Assembly: GCA_028685185.1 (NCBI GenBank)
Contig: JAQUEK010000005.1
Coordinates: 84,833 to 148,832 of the forward strand
Direction of reading: 5' to 3'
Source of the DNA: Candidatus Altimarinota bacterium
GTDB lineage: Bacteria > Patescibacteriota > Gracilibacteria > BD1-5 > UBA2023
DNA: 64,000 nucleotides
The position numbers and the translations under genes are program-made. The notes beneath the pieces are model-generated. The model was given only the letters and a program-made list of their open reading frames with translations, did not search any database and was not told the DNA's origin. Shown in pieces: positions 22,931 to 35,358 of this stretch (its first letter is position 1; every line of letters begins with the position of its first letter).

Positions 22931-24184
22931 TTAATTTTTGCCATTAAGTATCTCTTCGAAATTATTCGGATCTATGATGAGCTTATAATACGATTCTTTA
23001 TCGATTCATTCAACTCAATATTTATAAAAAGTGAATTTATCATATGACTGGATAATATTTGTTGTCAGATTTTCATTTTCTGCAAGCTCTTTCAATGGTG
23101 AGAATGATGTAGGTCGTATCGTTATATCATTATCCTTTAGAAGGCAAAAAAGCTCATATATGTCTTTTTTTGTCTGTTTAGGAACTCAAAGCATTATAAG
23201 TCATTTAAGAACAATATCATATTTCTTGAAATATCAGGCAACCCTTTTTATAAGATCTTTCGTGAATGTCTTATTCAGATATTTTGATGAATCGTTTATA
23301 GTCTCTATTCATACGGATACTTTATAACAACCTGATTTAGCCATGAGCTTCACGACCTCTTCATCATCTAGCAGATCAATCCTGCTTGAGCAGCACCAGG
23401 AAAATTTCAGTCATCTTTCTATTATCTTGCTGCAAAGCTCTATCACCCATTTCTGATTGAAATTGAAAGTCGGAGCGAATAGTTTGAAACTATCGAACCT
23501 GTTTGCATTTTCAGACATGAAAGCAATCACATCATCTGTGCTTTTTCTTCTTTCTCTGACTCAATATGTGGCAACCGATAAGCAATAGCTGCAATTGAAA
23601 GGACATCATCTTGCAACTGTGAAAGATAATTGTTTTCTTCAATTAAGGGAATTATAATAATCCGATGGCGCTTTATCTGGATTTGGAAAGCTCCACTCGT
23701 TTTCAAGATATGATCATTGAAATGTCTTTTTCTCCGTAACAAGATAAATTCAAGTCGGAACCGTTGTTCCTTTATTTTCTATATAATCAAGATAGCTTAA
23801 GATGGATATTTCCCAATCTCAAGAAACCACTATCGCATCGATGAATTCCGATTCTTTGAAAAATCAAGGGATATGATTTATTATATCTCAATATATTATT
23901 ATCTTAGTTGAAGGTTTGATGGATTTTATGAATTCGGCGAATCGTAGGCTCTGCTTTAGATTTTCTGTTCTTACAAGTAGTACAAGTACTTTGTAATCCT
24001 CCTGAAGGAATTCCTTGCTTATATCATAGATGCTATATGTCGGATCTATGCAATCCAAAGATGTTACCTCGTGATGCTTTCATAGATATGCGCTGATCTC
24101 CCAAAAATAGGTGTATCTTTTCGGTATGGTAACATGAACCGGTCTGGTTCAATTCTGCCTAGGGTATAGATGCAATATTTTCAC
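22931..24184 (-). CDS. Radical SAM protein with B12-binding-like N-terminus
   Basis: 417 residues from a GTG start chosen because no ATG precedes the conserved strand (MKILHLYPRQNG) and a stop lies upstream. Residues 1-150 resemble the cobalamin-binding Rossmann domain found before many radical SAM enzymes, though no DxHxxG motif is evident. The cluster motif ARGCPFNCSYCLS at about 200-212 has the CxxxCxxC ligands. VSVGIETINDSSKYLNK and LIMLGVPKQTKKD follow, as in Elp3/MiaB-like TIM barrels. Reaction unknown; linkage to the AsnB-like gene suggests a joint product. Confidence 0.8.
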
Positions 24185-24264
24185 AAAACTATTATTGAAA
24201 AAATAATTTGGACTATTATAAGTTATTAAATCTATAAATCAAAAAATATTTATATGTTATCGGA

Positions 24265-25206
24265 TTAGCCTAGAATCTTACTTATAAATCTCTCAAGATT
24301 CATGTAGGCAATCTTTTCTAACTCAATCTCTGAGAAATCATTTTTCTCAAGTTCCTTCATCAGAATAGGGAAGTCAGATGCTTCGCGAAATCCTGTAATA
24401 GGGGTAAGGATCGGATTCACCATTCAATCGAAATCGCTTCAGATACAGACATTATCGATATATCAGTTTTCTTTCATATATCTGAAATGACCTATCATAT
24501 CAGAGACATCATCTCATCAGATCATAAGGTTTATTCATATCATTCATAAAACCCCTCATCTTTCGCACACAGCTTCTATCTGACGTTTATTGATATTTCT
24601 TGGGTCACTGTCGCTAACTTCCATTATCGCTGTATGTGAAACCAATGGAGATTTAGAATAATGTTTCATTATATCCCAAAAAAGCGTTTCAGTTGTATGT
24701 GCGAGATCGCATATGATAGGAAGTTTGTTCAATCGTTTTATAAGATCGATTCATAATGCTGTCAGTCATCTCTCATCGTAAAATGCATTTCAATCCCTCC
24801 ATGTTATTCAGATCGAACGAAGTCATAGATTATAGAAATATTCGAAATCTTCAATTGAAGATAGCGGATTTGCTCATTCCATATGCAAAAGAAAACCTAC
24901 CTTACCTTTTTCTATCCGCTTCAGATCTTCTTTTGATTTAACGAAAAAGATATCCCCTCTGCTATTCTCTATTATCTGCTCGTATATGCCGTATTGGTTT
25001 TTTGCTTCTTCCATATTCCTAGCAAAAATCACAGCAAAGACCAGTTGGACATCGCCTTCTAGAAGCCTAGGAAAATCAGATTGATTGACTCATTTGAACG
25101 ATGGATTAATGGATTCTCAAAAAAGTTCATTCCTTTTGAAGAAATCCTTTGCTGTGACCAAATCTATGTTTGCAGCAATATCCTCATGCGCATCGAATAT
25201 TTTCAT
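24265..25206 (-). CDS. Membrane dipeptidase (peptidase M19)
   Basis: 313 residues, a normal length. FDAHEDI at 4-10 corresponds to the first metal-binding DxHxD/N motif, HMEGANPL near 120 supplies the bridging Glu, and CDLAHTTETLFW plus LVSHTAIMEV near 185-215 give the two His ligands. GSDFDGMVNPI near 270 is the conserved late Asp motif. M19 enzymes hydrolyse dipeptides or, in bacteria, other amide substrates, using two zinc ions. It is preceded 17 bp upstream by an unknown gene in the same direction. Confidence 0.87.
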
Positions 25207-25222
25207 GATTGAAATTTAAGGG

Positions 25223-26674
25223 TTAGTTATTCTTGTTCAAATTGTTCGTATACTTTATATGTTCTCATAATTCATGCATACTTAAAGATCTCACCTGCTC
25301 AGGAATTCCTATCGTTTTTCAGTTATGCAGGATATCATATTGCGTTACGGGCAATTCATCGCTCATTGCAGAAATGCCGAACTGAAGATTTGCAATATCT
25401 GTCTTTATTCTCTGTATTGTATCTTTTATTGCTATAACCCTTCAGTCCAGCTCTATCGGATTTTCCTTTACCAAAAGCAGGCTTATTAGATTCTTACGGA
25501 TAATCGGTTCTTTTTCCGGATCACCAAGCATCTTGAATGTCTGATCTGCCATCTTTCTGGATCAAGCTGGAATAGATGATAGATTATTGAAGATAGACTC
25601 GATTTCTGACTTCAAATCTTCAGATGACATAATGGCAACCTTTTCTTGCATAAGATCGCTTATTTCTTTCTGGATGTCTCATTTCAAGCGGAAATTTCAC
25701 TGCAATTCCATATAGCTTTCTAAGATTGCCTCCTGTAGCTTTTTCTTTTCTGAATCTGTTGTAACTATATTTCATATTCATTCTGTGGAAACAAGATGAA
25801 ATGATATCTTTTCAGGCAGATCATCAGGAAATTCCTTTTTCAGGATATTGAACATCTCGCATAGCTCTTTTTGGTTTTCAGTGGCAAGGGCTTTATTCCT
25901 TATAAGATAGTTCATCATCTGGGTTCATGAGAAGTGGATGGCATCCCATGATTTTCTCGGATCTCAATTCAGCCTGTAGAAATCCACAAGGGTGCTTAAT
26001 AATATATATATGTTGGATCTGAATATTATTCACTCAGAATTCTTTTCAGATCAACCATTGAATGTCTCTGTGGTTCATTTCAGGTTTTCAAATGCCATAT
26101 CAGCCATCTGTTCCGGAGTCAGGAACATTTCTATATCTTCATTGAAGAATCTTTGGGATTCTGTATCGCTTGGCTCGCTGTTCAATATTGTTCAATTCTC
26201 AAGAATATAGTTTCAGAATTGCCTTGGATGGGTTTTTGCCAATACAAGAAGGAAATCATGAAGCTTTGGAAAACCAAGCAAGAACTCAGAACTGAGTGTA
26301 ATATTTGATGACGGAAGCTTTTTAAGCGAATCGAAATGAATCTGAGCCGGACGGCTTGATTTTTCTCATGGATCATATCATAGAACTTCCATGACCTGGT
26401 TTCTTATGAGCGATGTATCATGAGTAAGAGGGGAGTCAGGATTTTCAGAGATTGCAACTTTTGCATTTCATACCTTAAGGAAGGCTGGTTCATATATGTT
26501 AGCTGTTCATTTCAGGAATTCATGCAGTATGATAGGGAATCATTCCTGAGCAAGGAATATGGTAGGCATATTGAAATTCCCGACATGAGCACTTCTTAAT
26601 ACGCTACCTCAGTTAAGCTGATGGGTTTTTATATCATCAAGTGATTTTCATTTTCAATCCAGTATCTCAAACAT
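25223..26674 (-). CDS. Hypothetical protein, second of a same-frame pair
   Basis: 483 residues, ATG to UAA. No recognised domain, signal peptide or membrane helix; largely charged and helical. It follows the upstream unknown gene by 24 bp in the same reading frame, so the pair could be one ancestral gene split by a stop, or two operon members. The start is the first ATG after the upstream UAA and has no strong ribosome binding site. Confidence 0.5.
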
Positions 26675-26698
26675 AAGTTTTCAGATAATAAAATTAAA

Positions 26699-27946
26699 TT
26701 AGTCGTTGAATCATTTTTTCCAGATATCCATGATTTCCTTCTCTCATCTGAATATCCAGTCGTAAATATAGGAAATCTTCTTGTATATATCATAATCATC
26801 TGCCTCTTTTCAGTTTGAATCAATGGGAATTCGGACTATCTTTCAATGTTCATCCTTTCATAAGACCAATTCTTCGAAAAGCATTATTATTCACTGTATG
26901 AGGTTTCTGTAGTATTTCGATTTCAATCATCATCAGCTCAAGCTAGCTTCATATAGCTTTTTTATAGGATCCTCGAACGGACTCAGAAGAAGCCTGTTTT
27001 CTTTCTGATAGCAGATATAAGGTGATTCTTTCTCAAGCTCTCAATTCACTCATGAATATAGCCTGGCTCAGGCGTTTGCATATGATAATGTAACTTTATT
27101 GTTTATATTGTTAAGTGCTGTGAATAGGTTATATCTTGCATGGAATGGCTGTTCATCCATTATATATCATCAGTTTTTCTTATCTAGGTTTCGTATGAAC
27201 CATCCGAGTTTGATACCTCATTTTTCCTGATTTACAAGGGACCAGATATCTGCCATCTCGATGGAATAATGATGTCATCATACGAAAGATGTCTCATCAG
27301 CTTTCCTTATAAGCTTCTCATATCATTCTTTTGTTTCTTTTCAGATTATAGATTCTATGTCTGATTGCAGGAATATGTTCCATCATTCTGACATGGAAAA
27401 TTTCTTTGTGACTAATTTCAATATTTCCTTTTCGGCCAGCATGACTGCATCTATTTTTTCTTCTGAGAATTCACTGTTTTTCGGTATGTTCGTATATGTT
27501 ATCCTGTTTGCAAGTAGAATCCTGCATTCTCATAATTCAAGTTCCCTTCGCATTTTCTCAGCTGTAAGAAGCATACTCAGAACATCAAACGGAAGTCATT
27601 TGCATAGAGCTTTGCTTCATCATCACATTCAGAAGAACAATGGCGGATGATTCTCAAATTCAGTGTGAGGATTAAGTCTCAATAGGCTTAAAGGATGATT
27701 TACCGTACGTAGCGATAATATTAGTTTCCTGTATTTTTCGAAATATGGTTTTCTTTCTTCTGGAATCTTTTGGTTTTGTTTATCCCTTATCTGCTTTATA
27801 TGTTCGGAATCTCAGATCATATACTCAATATAATCCAACAGCTGGATAGCTGTTGGATTATCGTTTATATTTCTTATTATCTTTGAGATGTCTTCATCAT
27901 TTATATCAACAAGATTCCTTAAGATTTCCAATCCTTTGATATTCAT
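26699..27946 (-). CDS. Hypothetical protein, first of a same-frame pair
   Basis: 415 residues, ATG to UAA. No recognised family. It has two Gly-rich loops, FFGMGGGSKALCKG near residue 117 and SLSGGGLKSKYY near 342, mostly UGA-coded. No membrane segments. It heads a minus-strand run through the dipeptidase, radical SAM, AsnB-like, Nudix and pheS genes. Confidence 0.5.
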
Positions 27947-28043
27947 ATAAAAAATTTTAAAATAAGTTTATCTTGAATATATTTATTTTAGCTGAATTGT
28001 CAATGTAATATATCCTATTATGTTGTTCTGACTATAAAAAATA

Positions 28044-29804
28044 TTAACTTTCCCTTTTTCATTTCAGAAGCATATCAAGTGCATTTTCCATTGTTCAGGT
28101 GCTGGTTATATCTCATGAGTTCACGAAAAATATCTCATCAGCATTCTTTATCGTGTTCAGCCTATGAGCTATGATAACCTTAGTTGTGTCTTTGGGTAAT
28201 TTATTCAGCATCTCTTCTAGAATCTGCTCTGTGACAGTATCGATATTCGCAGTCGCTTCATCAAGTATCAGTATTTCAGGTTTTCTTAGGATAGCACGCA
28301 TGAATGCGAGAAGCTGTTTCTGTCAAAGGCTTATTGAATCTCAGCTTGCTGTGACCTCAGTTTCAAGTCATTTGTCAAACCTATTCAACAGATCCGTAAG
28401 TTCCATCTTTTCCAAAAGCTTCATTATCTGATCATCTGAACAATTCATGCAATCTTGGTTTCAATAAAGTATGTTATCTTTCACGGTTCATGTGAACAGG
28501 AATGGCTCCTGTAATATGAATCAGATTTTTTTTGTGAGTTCGGAAGGCTTGTATGATCTTATGTCTCTCTTATCTAAGAGCACCTTACCGCTTGTAGGAT
28601 CATATAATCTTGCCATAAGTGAAGCTGTTGTCGTCTTTCATCATCAGGTAGGGCCGACAAGCGCATATGTCTTTCATTTGCAGAGCTTGAAATTTATATT
28701 TTTCAATACTTCGCTCCCATCAGGATAATGGAAAAACACATCATTGAATTCTAATATCGAATCTGTTTCTTTCCTGCTATAATCCTTCGAGACCTTCATA
28801 TCTGATTTCAGTGCCAGTACCTCAGATATCCTATCAAGAGATGCTAGCGCAAGCTGGAATGATGACCAAATCGAAGCCAACATCCTTAATGGCCCATAGA
28901 AATTGTTCACATAGAATTGGAAACCTATAAGAAGTCATAGTGTGATATTTCAATGTGTTATAAGGAATATTCAGTAGCTTATGGCGATAAGCTGAGCAAG
29001 ATTCGATGCAAGTCAATAAAGCGGGATGAAAACATTGCTTGCGATTCATGCTTTCATCGATGCTCTGTAATTCCTTCTGTTATGATCTTCGAATTTATTT
29101 CTGAAATAATCGAGGCGGTTAAAAGCGACTATGACTTTGAAATTATTTAGGCTTTCTTGTATTTCGGCACTCATTCATCATGTTGATTGTAGGCTTTCGA
29201 GATTAGTCCTCTTTACCCATGGAGAGATCATCTGCGTAACGATAAATACCAATACAGCAGGAAAAAGAGTTGCGGAACCAAGCTTTATATCAAGAATCAA
29301 TATGAATATACCGGATCAAATTATAAGGAAGAAATTACCAAGAAATTGCATAAGTGCCTGAGATATGAATTGGTTCAATTTTTCGGTATCGCTGTTTATC
29401 CTTGATATCAGATCTCAGGTTTTATTTTGATTGAAGAATGCAACAGGTAATTCCTGAAGCTTTGTGAAGACTGTATTTCTGAGATTGAAGAGAATCCTTC
29501 TTCAGACTCATCACATGGTCTTTGTCTGCACAAAGCTAGCATAGCTTCATACTATATAGACCAAGAGCAATATCGCTGAGTTGATGAGGATTCAATTGTA
29601 ATCTTTTGATTTTATATAAGTATCTATCGTGCTTGCTATTATGACGGGTGCTATCAGAACTGAAAGGGAACTGAATATCACCGCAATAAGAGTTATCACC
29701 AGATTCTTTTTTTCTCATGACATCAAAGGCCCGATTCTTTTTATCGATTCGAGAAAAGGCTCCTTTTTCTTGTCATTGTCTTTTATATTAAGCTTGTAGT
29801 TCAT
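28044..29804 (-). CDS. ABC exporter subunit with canonical ATPase site
   Basis: 586 residues: six-helix membrane domain (about 30-330) then an ATPase domain. Walker A GPTGGGKTT is near 387, the signature is SGDSISLGQKQ (S-L-G-Q in place of SGGQ) near 488, Walker [13 protein letters not shown] near 508 with catalytic Glu, and the switch His in IIAHRLNTI near 546. The start overlaps the end of the upstream subunit by 17 bp. Together they look like heterodimeric exporters of the BmrCD/TM287-288 type, moving drugs or lipids outward. This subunit supplies the functional Walker B Glu and switch His. Confidence 0.88.
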
Positions 29805-31527
29805 AGTTGTTAGTTGAAAATTGTGAGTTGTATATCTGTATGTATTCAGGGCTTGTACCTATAAGCTCATCATGTGTACCTATGGCAAGTACTTCTCATT
29901 CCATAAGCAGTATTATCTGGTCGTAATCCTTTATGGACTCTATCTTCTGCGTGACTGAAATCAAGGTTAAACCAGGATAGTTCAGGTAGACGTTTTCAAT
30001 TATCTTCTTCTCGGTTTTCGTATCAAGCCTTGCAGTGAAATCATCGAGAAAAAGTATCTTAGGATTAATCGCCAATGCACGCGCAAGCATTATCCTTTGC
30101 TTCTGTCATCCGGAAAGGCTTGTTCATCTTTCGGAAACCACCGTATCAAGCTTATCAGGAAGAAGATCTATGAATTCTCTGAGCTCAGCAGTATCTATGG
30201 CCTTTTCAAGGCTTTTATCATCTACAGTATTGCTGAAAGCAATATTTTCCCTTAATGTAAGGTTGAATATGTTGCTATCTTGGAACACAAGTCAGATTTG
30301 TCCGTGAAGCGATTTCTTGTCATAATCTGCCAAGTTTTCTCTGTCATATTCGATGGTTCATGATGTTTCCTTGATAAGTCAGGTCAGAAGACAGAGAAGC
30401 TGGGTTTTTCATGCTGCTGTCGGTCAGATTATTGCGGTTTTGGAATTCGGGTTTATAGTGAATGAAACATTGTTCAGTATGACTTTCTCTCAGAATTTCA
30501 GAAATACATCTTTCAATATTATCCCTCAATCCAACTCTCTGATTATCTTTCATTTTCATGTTTTTTCACTCACTTCCAGAACTTCTTGGATTCTTCCATA
30601 TGATGCTGAAGCCTGTGCAATCACTCAGCTCATGAAACCTATTATTATGATAGGGAATATAAGAATGGAAAGATAACCGTTGAATGCCGCGAAATCTCAA
30701 AGGGTCATATTACCGGTTATCACATAACGACCTCAAAGCAGAAGAATTATCAGCACTGCGATATTTGCAGTGAATGATATTATTGGAATCAGCATAGCAA
30801 ACATACGCAGTATCTGTATTCATATATCTTTTGATCTTGTATTCGCTTCGAGGAACTTATTATACTCGTATGTCTGTGAATTCAATATCCTTATGAGAGA
30901 TGAACCTAATATACTCTCATTTATTATCTTATTAAGCCAATCAACAGTTTCCTGACCTTCCTTGAAAAGCTTCCTGACCTTATTCAGCACGAATCAGAAT
31001 GATATTCAGATAATCGGGACTATTGCAAGCACAGCCAAAGCAAGCTGCCAATTTATAAGAAACAGCAGAATACTCGCTCATATTATCAGAAACACCGATG
31101 AAATGATTGAAGATATCGCCTGAGAAACGAACATTTTTACAGAATCCACATCTGAAGTAAGATTCGTGAGAAGTTTTCAAGGAGTTGCTTCCTGTATGTA
31201 ATTGAAATCCTGAACCGATATCTTAGCTGCTATCTTTGATCTGAGATCCATTGCTACTTTTTCTGAGATATATGTCTGCATTATATTCTGCAGATATATG
31301 AATATGAAAATAAGGACAGAAACCGCAAAAAATTCAATTGCAAGAAATTGCGGATTGAATTTTTTCTGCACAAAAGTATCTATAGCTGATGAAATAATCT
31401 TAGGAATCAGAAGATTAAGAGCATTTCCTATCACTGTAAGTATCAGAAGGATCACGATAAGTGCAGCATAAGGCTTCAGAATACTGAAGATGCTTCCGTT
31501 TTTCTTGTCTGTGTTTGCATGTGCCAT
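29788..31527 (-). CDS. ABC exporter subunit with degenerate ATPase site
   Basis: 579 residues, fused membrane and ATPase domains. Walker A is GPTAAGKTQ near 371 and the signature LSGGQKQRI near 471 is perfect. Walker B reads ILFLDDFTARLD, so the catalytic Glu is Asp, and the switch His is Gln (SVTQKIESI near 524). This pairing of a good signature with a dead Walker B/H-loop is the known hallmark of the non-catalytic half of asymmetric ABC exporters. It is encoded first in the two-gene operon, 60 bp from the phospholipase gene upstream. Confidence 0.88.
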
Positions 31528-31587
31528 TTGAATTCTTTAGATATATCTTTATATTATATGTATTTTTTAAGTTTATCAATTTTTGAA

Positions 31588-32742
31588 CTAAATGAAAATC
31601 TCCTCTATGATCGCAAGCCATTTCTTATATTTTGGCACATCAGAGGCATAGATCCGTTTTGTATATTTGAGATCTTCCTTAAGTTGGATTCAGAGCTCTT
31701 TCGCGACAGGATTTCATTTCCTGAAAAACGCATTGGTCTCACGAAGTATATTGAAGCTGTTGTAAGTAAGGTTTGAGGATCACATTATAGCGACCTCATT
31801 ATCTATGAGAATCACTTTAGAATGTATCATTCAGCTATACAGATAAACTTCCAGATTAGAGCTTCTTTTTCTGAGAAAAAGGCTGGGCTTCAGAAGCTTT
31901 TCTACCGAATGCATATTCGCATGGTAAACTCAATCAGACCTATCTGGCAATATTATCTTCACATTTATTCAGTTGAAGCTTATCTTTCTGAGCTCGTGAA
32001 CTATCTTATTGTCGGTTATATATCAATGTTCGACAATAACTGATTTCTTGGCATTCTTAAGCTCTTTGAATATTTCTTTTCTTATGATTCTTTTCGTCTT
32101 TATGTCTAGAAGAATCTCGGTATAGTTTATTATTTTCTTATATATCCATCTTTTCCTTTTTCAGTTTTTTCATATGAGTTTCTGTGTGGCTTCTCAATAT
32201 ATCCTGACCATATAATCATGCCATCATCATCTGTTCGGATTATCATGATTCTGGGCAGTCAGGCATTCATCGGTTATGTTCATCCCTCATATTATAGCTA
32301 CTGTATCTGTCGTATTCTCATCGAAAAGGAAAACCTTAGAATGATCATTTTCCTTAAGATATTTGAAAAACAATATGGATTTTGTTCAGATGCTTGAAAA
32401 ATTTAAGTTTTTGTTGTTCTTTATGAAATCTGTTCATAGCTTGGTCGAAAATATATCTCATCATACTTTTCATATGGAGAGATATTTCTGGAAATCGTAT
32501 ACCTTTCATCAGAATATGTCTTTCTCTATGTACACCCGTATATCCTGATCGCTATCCATCTTTTTCTGCAAAGCATCCAATATCAATCTTCCGGATTCAT
32601 CGTCACGCCACATGAAAACACGCAACCTGATAGTCTTTTTAGCATCCTTTATGCATGAAAGAATAGCATTTCTGGCTTTTTCACCATCAACTATCAGTTT
32701 TGTTACCTTAGGCTCTGTAATGTATTTTTCCCTTATTGGCAT
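31588..32742 (-). CDS. Phospholipase D / cardiolipin synthase-like protein
   Basis: 384 residues. Two HKD motifs are visible: HSKVFLFDENTT near 136 followed by IIGGMNITDE, and MIHSKVILIDNEVAIMGSSN near 300. Each HxKxxxxD supplies half of the PLD active site. Without N-terminal membrane helices it is shorter than typical ClsA; ClsB/YwiE-like soluble enzymes are closer. It probably transfers phosphatidyl groups, or could be a nuclease of the same superfamily. Confidence 0.85.
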
Positions 32743-32798
32743 ATATCTTTAAAATCAGTGAGAATGTTATTATATATAACTTGAAAAAGTTTTATAAT

Positions 32799-33038
32799 TT
32801 AATTTCTTTGTCTTTCCTTTATTGTCCTTACATACAATCATTGGACCTGAAGACGTGCCCATTCGGTCTTTCTGAGGAATTTTAGGGATGATTCCTTGCT
32901 CGGATTGCTTTTGAAGCAATTTATCCTTATCAGCTGAGCTAATTCGTCGAAACCGTATTCCTTGATAAGGTAATCCATTATCATCGACAGGCTTACTCAG
33001 TGCAATATCTCATGATTCATATTATTAGCATCTTCCAT
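32799..33038 (-). CDS. VF530 (DUF2132) family protein
   Basis: 79 residues. It matches the conserved small VF530 fold almost throughout: ILHGVSLSMIMDYLIKEYGF, then IRINCFKSNPSKESSLKFLR, then KTEWARLQVQGLY. The family is a compact helical domain with structural data but no confirmed role; DNA binding has been suggested for its fold. Single gene between the phospholipase and a long intergenic region. Confidence 0.85.
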
Positions 33039-33220
33039 ATATGTGTGTTTGAATTATTGTTGATATTATAGGAAAAATTTCTTATTTGCCCAATATTTTT
33101 TATAGCTTGAATATCCTGTCAGCTTGTTTTTCATGTTTTTTTCCGTTCTTTTCTTTTTTCATGATGATATTATGCAGTAGTTTTTAGTTTTGAATGAAAA
33201 CCGGAACCATAAAAAATATT

Positions 33221-33240
33221 TGCATTGACTAAACAATGCA
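33221..33240. promoter_or_regulatory. Inverted repeat in divergent promoter region
   Basis: TGCATTG and CAATGCA flank a 6-bp spacer in the 251-bp AT-rich region between the divergent VF530 and phosphodiesterase genes. A TATAAT at 33259-33264 lies 26 bp before the phosphodiesterase start. The repeat is placed like an operator upstream of that -10 box. Nothing else is seen in the gap. Confidence 0.35.
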
Positions 33241-33289
33241 CATAAATATATTGGATGTTATAATATGATATTAATCCTAATCATAAAAT

Positions 33290-34462
33290 ATGAATAAAAA
33301 TGCCCCTGAGCAGTTGTTTCCTAATTATGACTGATCGAATACTGTGAACCTGATATCATCCATTCAATGATTTTGCTGAGTGGAACAAACTTATAAGGAG
33401 CTTGATTTCTTGAAATCAGAAGAGCTTGAAAAGTATGATAATGTTGTACTTTTTCTTGTAGATGCCTTATGATACAATTGGCTTAGGGAATTCTGAAGCG
33501 AATCATTCCTATATAAGAATATGCTTTGCGATATGACATCAGTCTATCCTTCGACCACTGCGACTTCTGTCACCACATTTGTAACTTGAAAGACCGCATC
33601 CGAACATGCTGTAATGTGATGGAATATGTTCATCAAAAAAGCCTGATGCATAATCCAGCTATTGCCTTGGAGGAATAAAATCCTTTGAACAAGCCTATGA
33701 GATAAACTTCAATTGGAGCAAATATCAGCTGATAGTAATTTCTATGAAGGTTCGAACAAAGAAATCTTTGTAGTTACACATGACAAGATATTAAACTCGA
33801 AATTCAATCTTCATTACAATAAAGGTTCCAAAGCACTTTCTTATTCAGATCTGAATTCATGCTTCGATTCTGTTTATAATGCAGTGACAATGAATAAGAA
33901 AAGAAAATATATATATGCATATTGGTCTTATTTCGATGATTATTGCCATGATTTCTGAATAGATTCAAAAGAAGCCATAAATCATTTTGAGGATATAGAT
34001 TATCAGTTTGAAAAGCTTCAGGAAAACCTTAAATGAACGAATACTCTAATAGTAGTATCTGCTGATCATTGACAGATAAATATTCCTGATGAGAACAAGA
34101 TTGACCTTACGTTTTCTCATCCTGAGCTAGTAGATATGCTGACTATTCCTATGGCATGAGAATCCAGATATCAATATTGCTTCGTAAAAGACTGATTGTT
34201 TGATAGATTCAGAGAATATGTCGAGACAAAATTATCAGATTATGTCACAATATATTCGAAAGATGAAATCATCGAAAGTAAACTATATTGATATTGAGAT
34301 AATGAGCAATTCAAGGATAGATTAGGTGATTTCGTACTTATTACAAAAAGCAATTACGCGATATTCAATACTACCTTATGAGAGGAAATGAAGAAAGACA
34401 GAGGCTTCCACTGATGAGTGACTGATTGGGAAACACGGGTTCCTGTCATCTGCATAAAGTAA
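33290..34462 (+). CDS. Alkaline phosphatase-superfamily phosphodiesterase (nucleotide pyrophosphatase type)
   Basis: 390 residues. FLVDALGYNW near 60 gives the first metal Asp, SVYPSTTATSVTTFVTGK near 92-109 contains the nucleophilic Thr, YWSYFDDYCHDFG near 212 the second-site Asp/His, and VSADHGQINIP near 260 the Asp-His pair. GFHGGVTDWETRVPVI near the end gives the last His. This is the type I phosphodiesterase (PF01663) pattern. No signal peptide, so probably cytoplasmic. Substrate unknown. Ends just before a bidirectional terminator. Confidence 0.85.
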
Positions 34463-34474
34463 TGTTAAAAAAAT

Positions 34475-34502
34475 TTAGAAATGCGATCGATCGCATTTCT
34501 AA
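34475..34502. terminator. Bidirectional intrinsic terminator
   Basis: A perfect 28-bp palindrome, arms TTAGAAATGCGATC and GATCGCATTTCTAA, is flanked by A-runs on the left and T-runs on the right. It lies between the convergent phosphodiesterase and aspartoacylase-like genes and would end both transcripts. Confidence 0.85.
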
Positions 34503-34519
34503 TTTTTTTGTTTCATCTT

Positions 34520-35335
34520 TTAAAAATCTCAATCTATTATCTCCACGAATCATTCGACTCATATCTCATTCCTATCCCTAGCAAACAGGATGTATCATCA
34601 ATCCTTTGAATATACTGGATTTCATCAATCTGATCAAATCAGCTCTCAGCTTTTTATCGGTTCGAAATCATCGAAGAATCTTGCAATTTTGAAATCATCT
34701 GTTTTTGTGATATATTTCGCATTGGCTATGAATTGCTTCTGAACATACTTTTTCTTCGGGAAATCAATCATTCCCAATGATGACAATAATGCAAATGTAC
34801 ATTCTTTAGCTCTGATTGAAGCTATGGGATCTTCATGATATCAGCACTCTATTCAGATTCAGACTTTTCAGATGCTGTTGATGAAATATTCAGTGCTTCA
34901 AGGATCTATTTCATCGAATCATTCACATCTTATATCAAAAGGGAAGTATGAAGCTATTTCAATAGCATTATTCTCACATATGATCATAGGTTTGCTTCAT
35001 ATGGTCGGACTTGAGTGGATATCAAGGGAATAATCGCATTCTTTCAGGATTTCCATGATATCTCGAGATCTTCTGTATTCATATGTGCCCTTTTGCGTGG
35101 AATCAAGTTTCTCATCTTCCAGAAAAGCTCTGTTTAGGTTCATTCAGACCTGTCTCACTCATTTTGCTATCGCTTCAGGATTTCCATATATCAATATCAC
35201 CTTTCAGCTTTTTATTGTCAGATTATCCTTAAGAAAATCCAATAATCTTATTCAGCAGACCTCATTTCAGTGTGTTCATCAGATTATTGCGAGTGTAGGT
35301 CATGCTTTTTTTCATGTGATCATGATTGTTTCCAT
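34520..35335 (-). CDS. Succinylglutamate desuccinylase/aspartoacylase-family protein
   Basis: 271 residues. LAIIGGTHGNEVCGI near 15-29 carries the first zinc His and Glu, RQVGMNLNRAF near 65 the substrate Arg/Asn motif, and LDIHSSPT near 108 the second zinc His. GIGIECGYHEDP near 168 provides the catalytic Glu. This is a zinc carboxypeptidase-like deacylase acting on N-acyl amino acids or peptides. It is followed by the terminator and preceded 23 bp upstream by a GNAT gene, an acylase/acetyltransferase pair. Confidence 0.82.
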
Positions 35336-35358
35336 ATTTTTTTAAGTTAGATGTTATA

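Noticed and set aside
34475..34502. 28-bp palindrome as a recombination site
   Set aside because: Flanking A and T runs between convergent genes make a bidirectional terminator the simpler reading.
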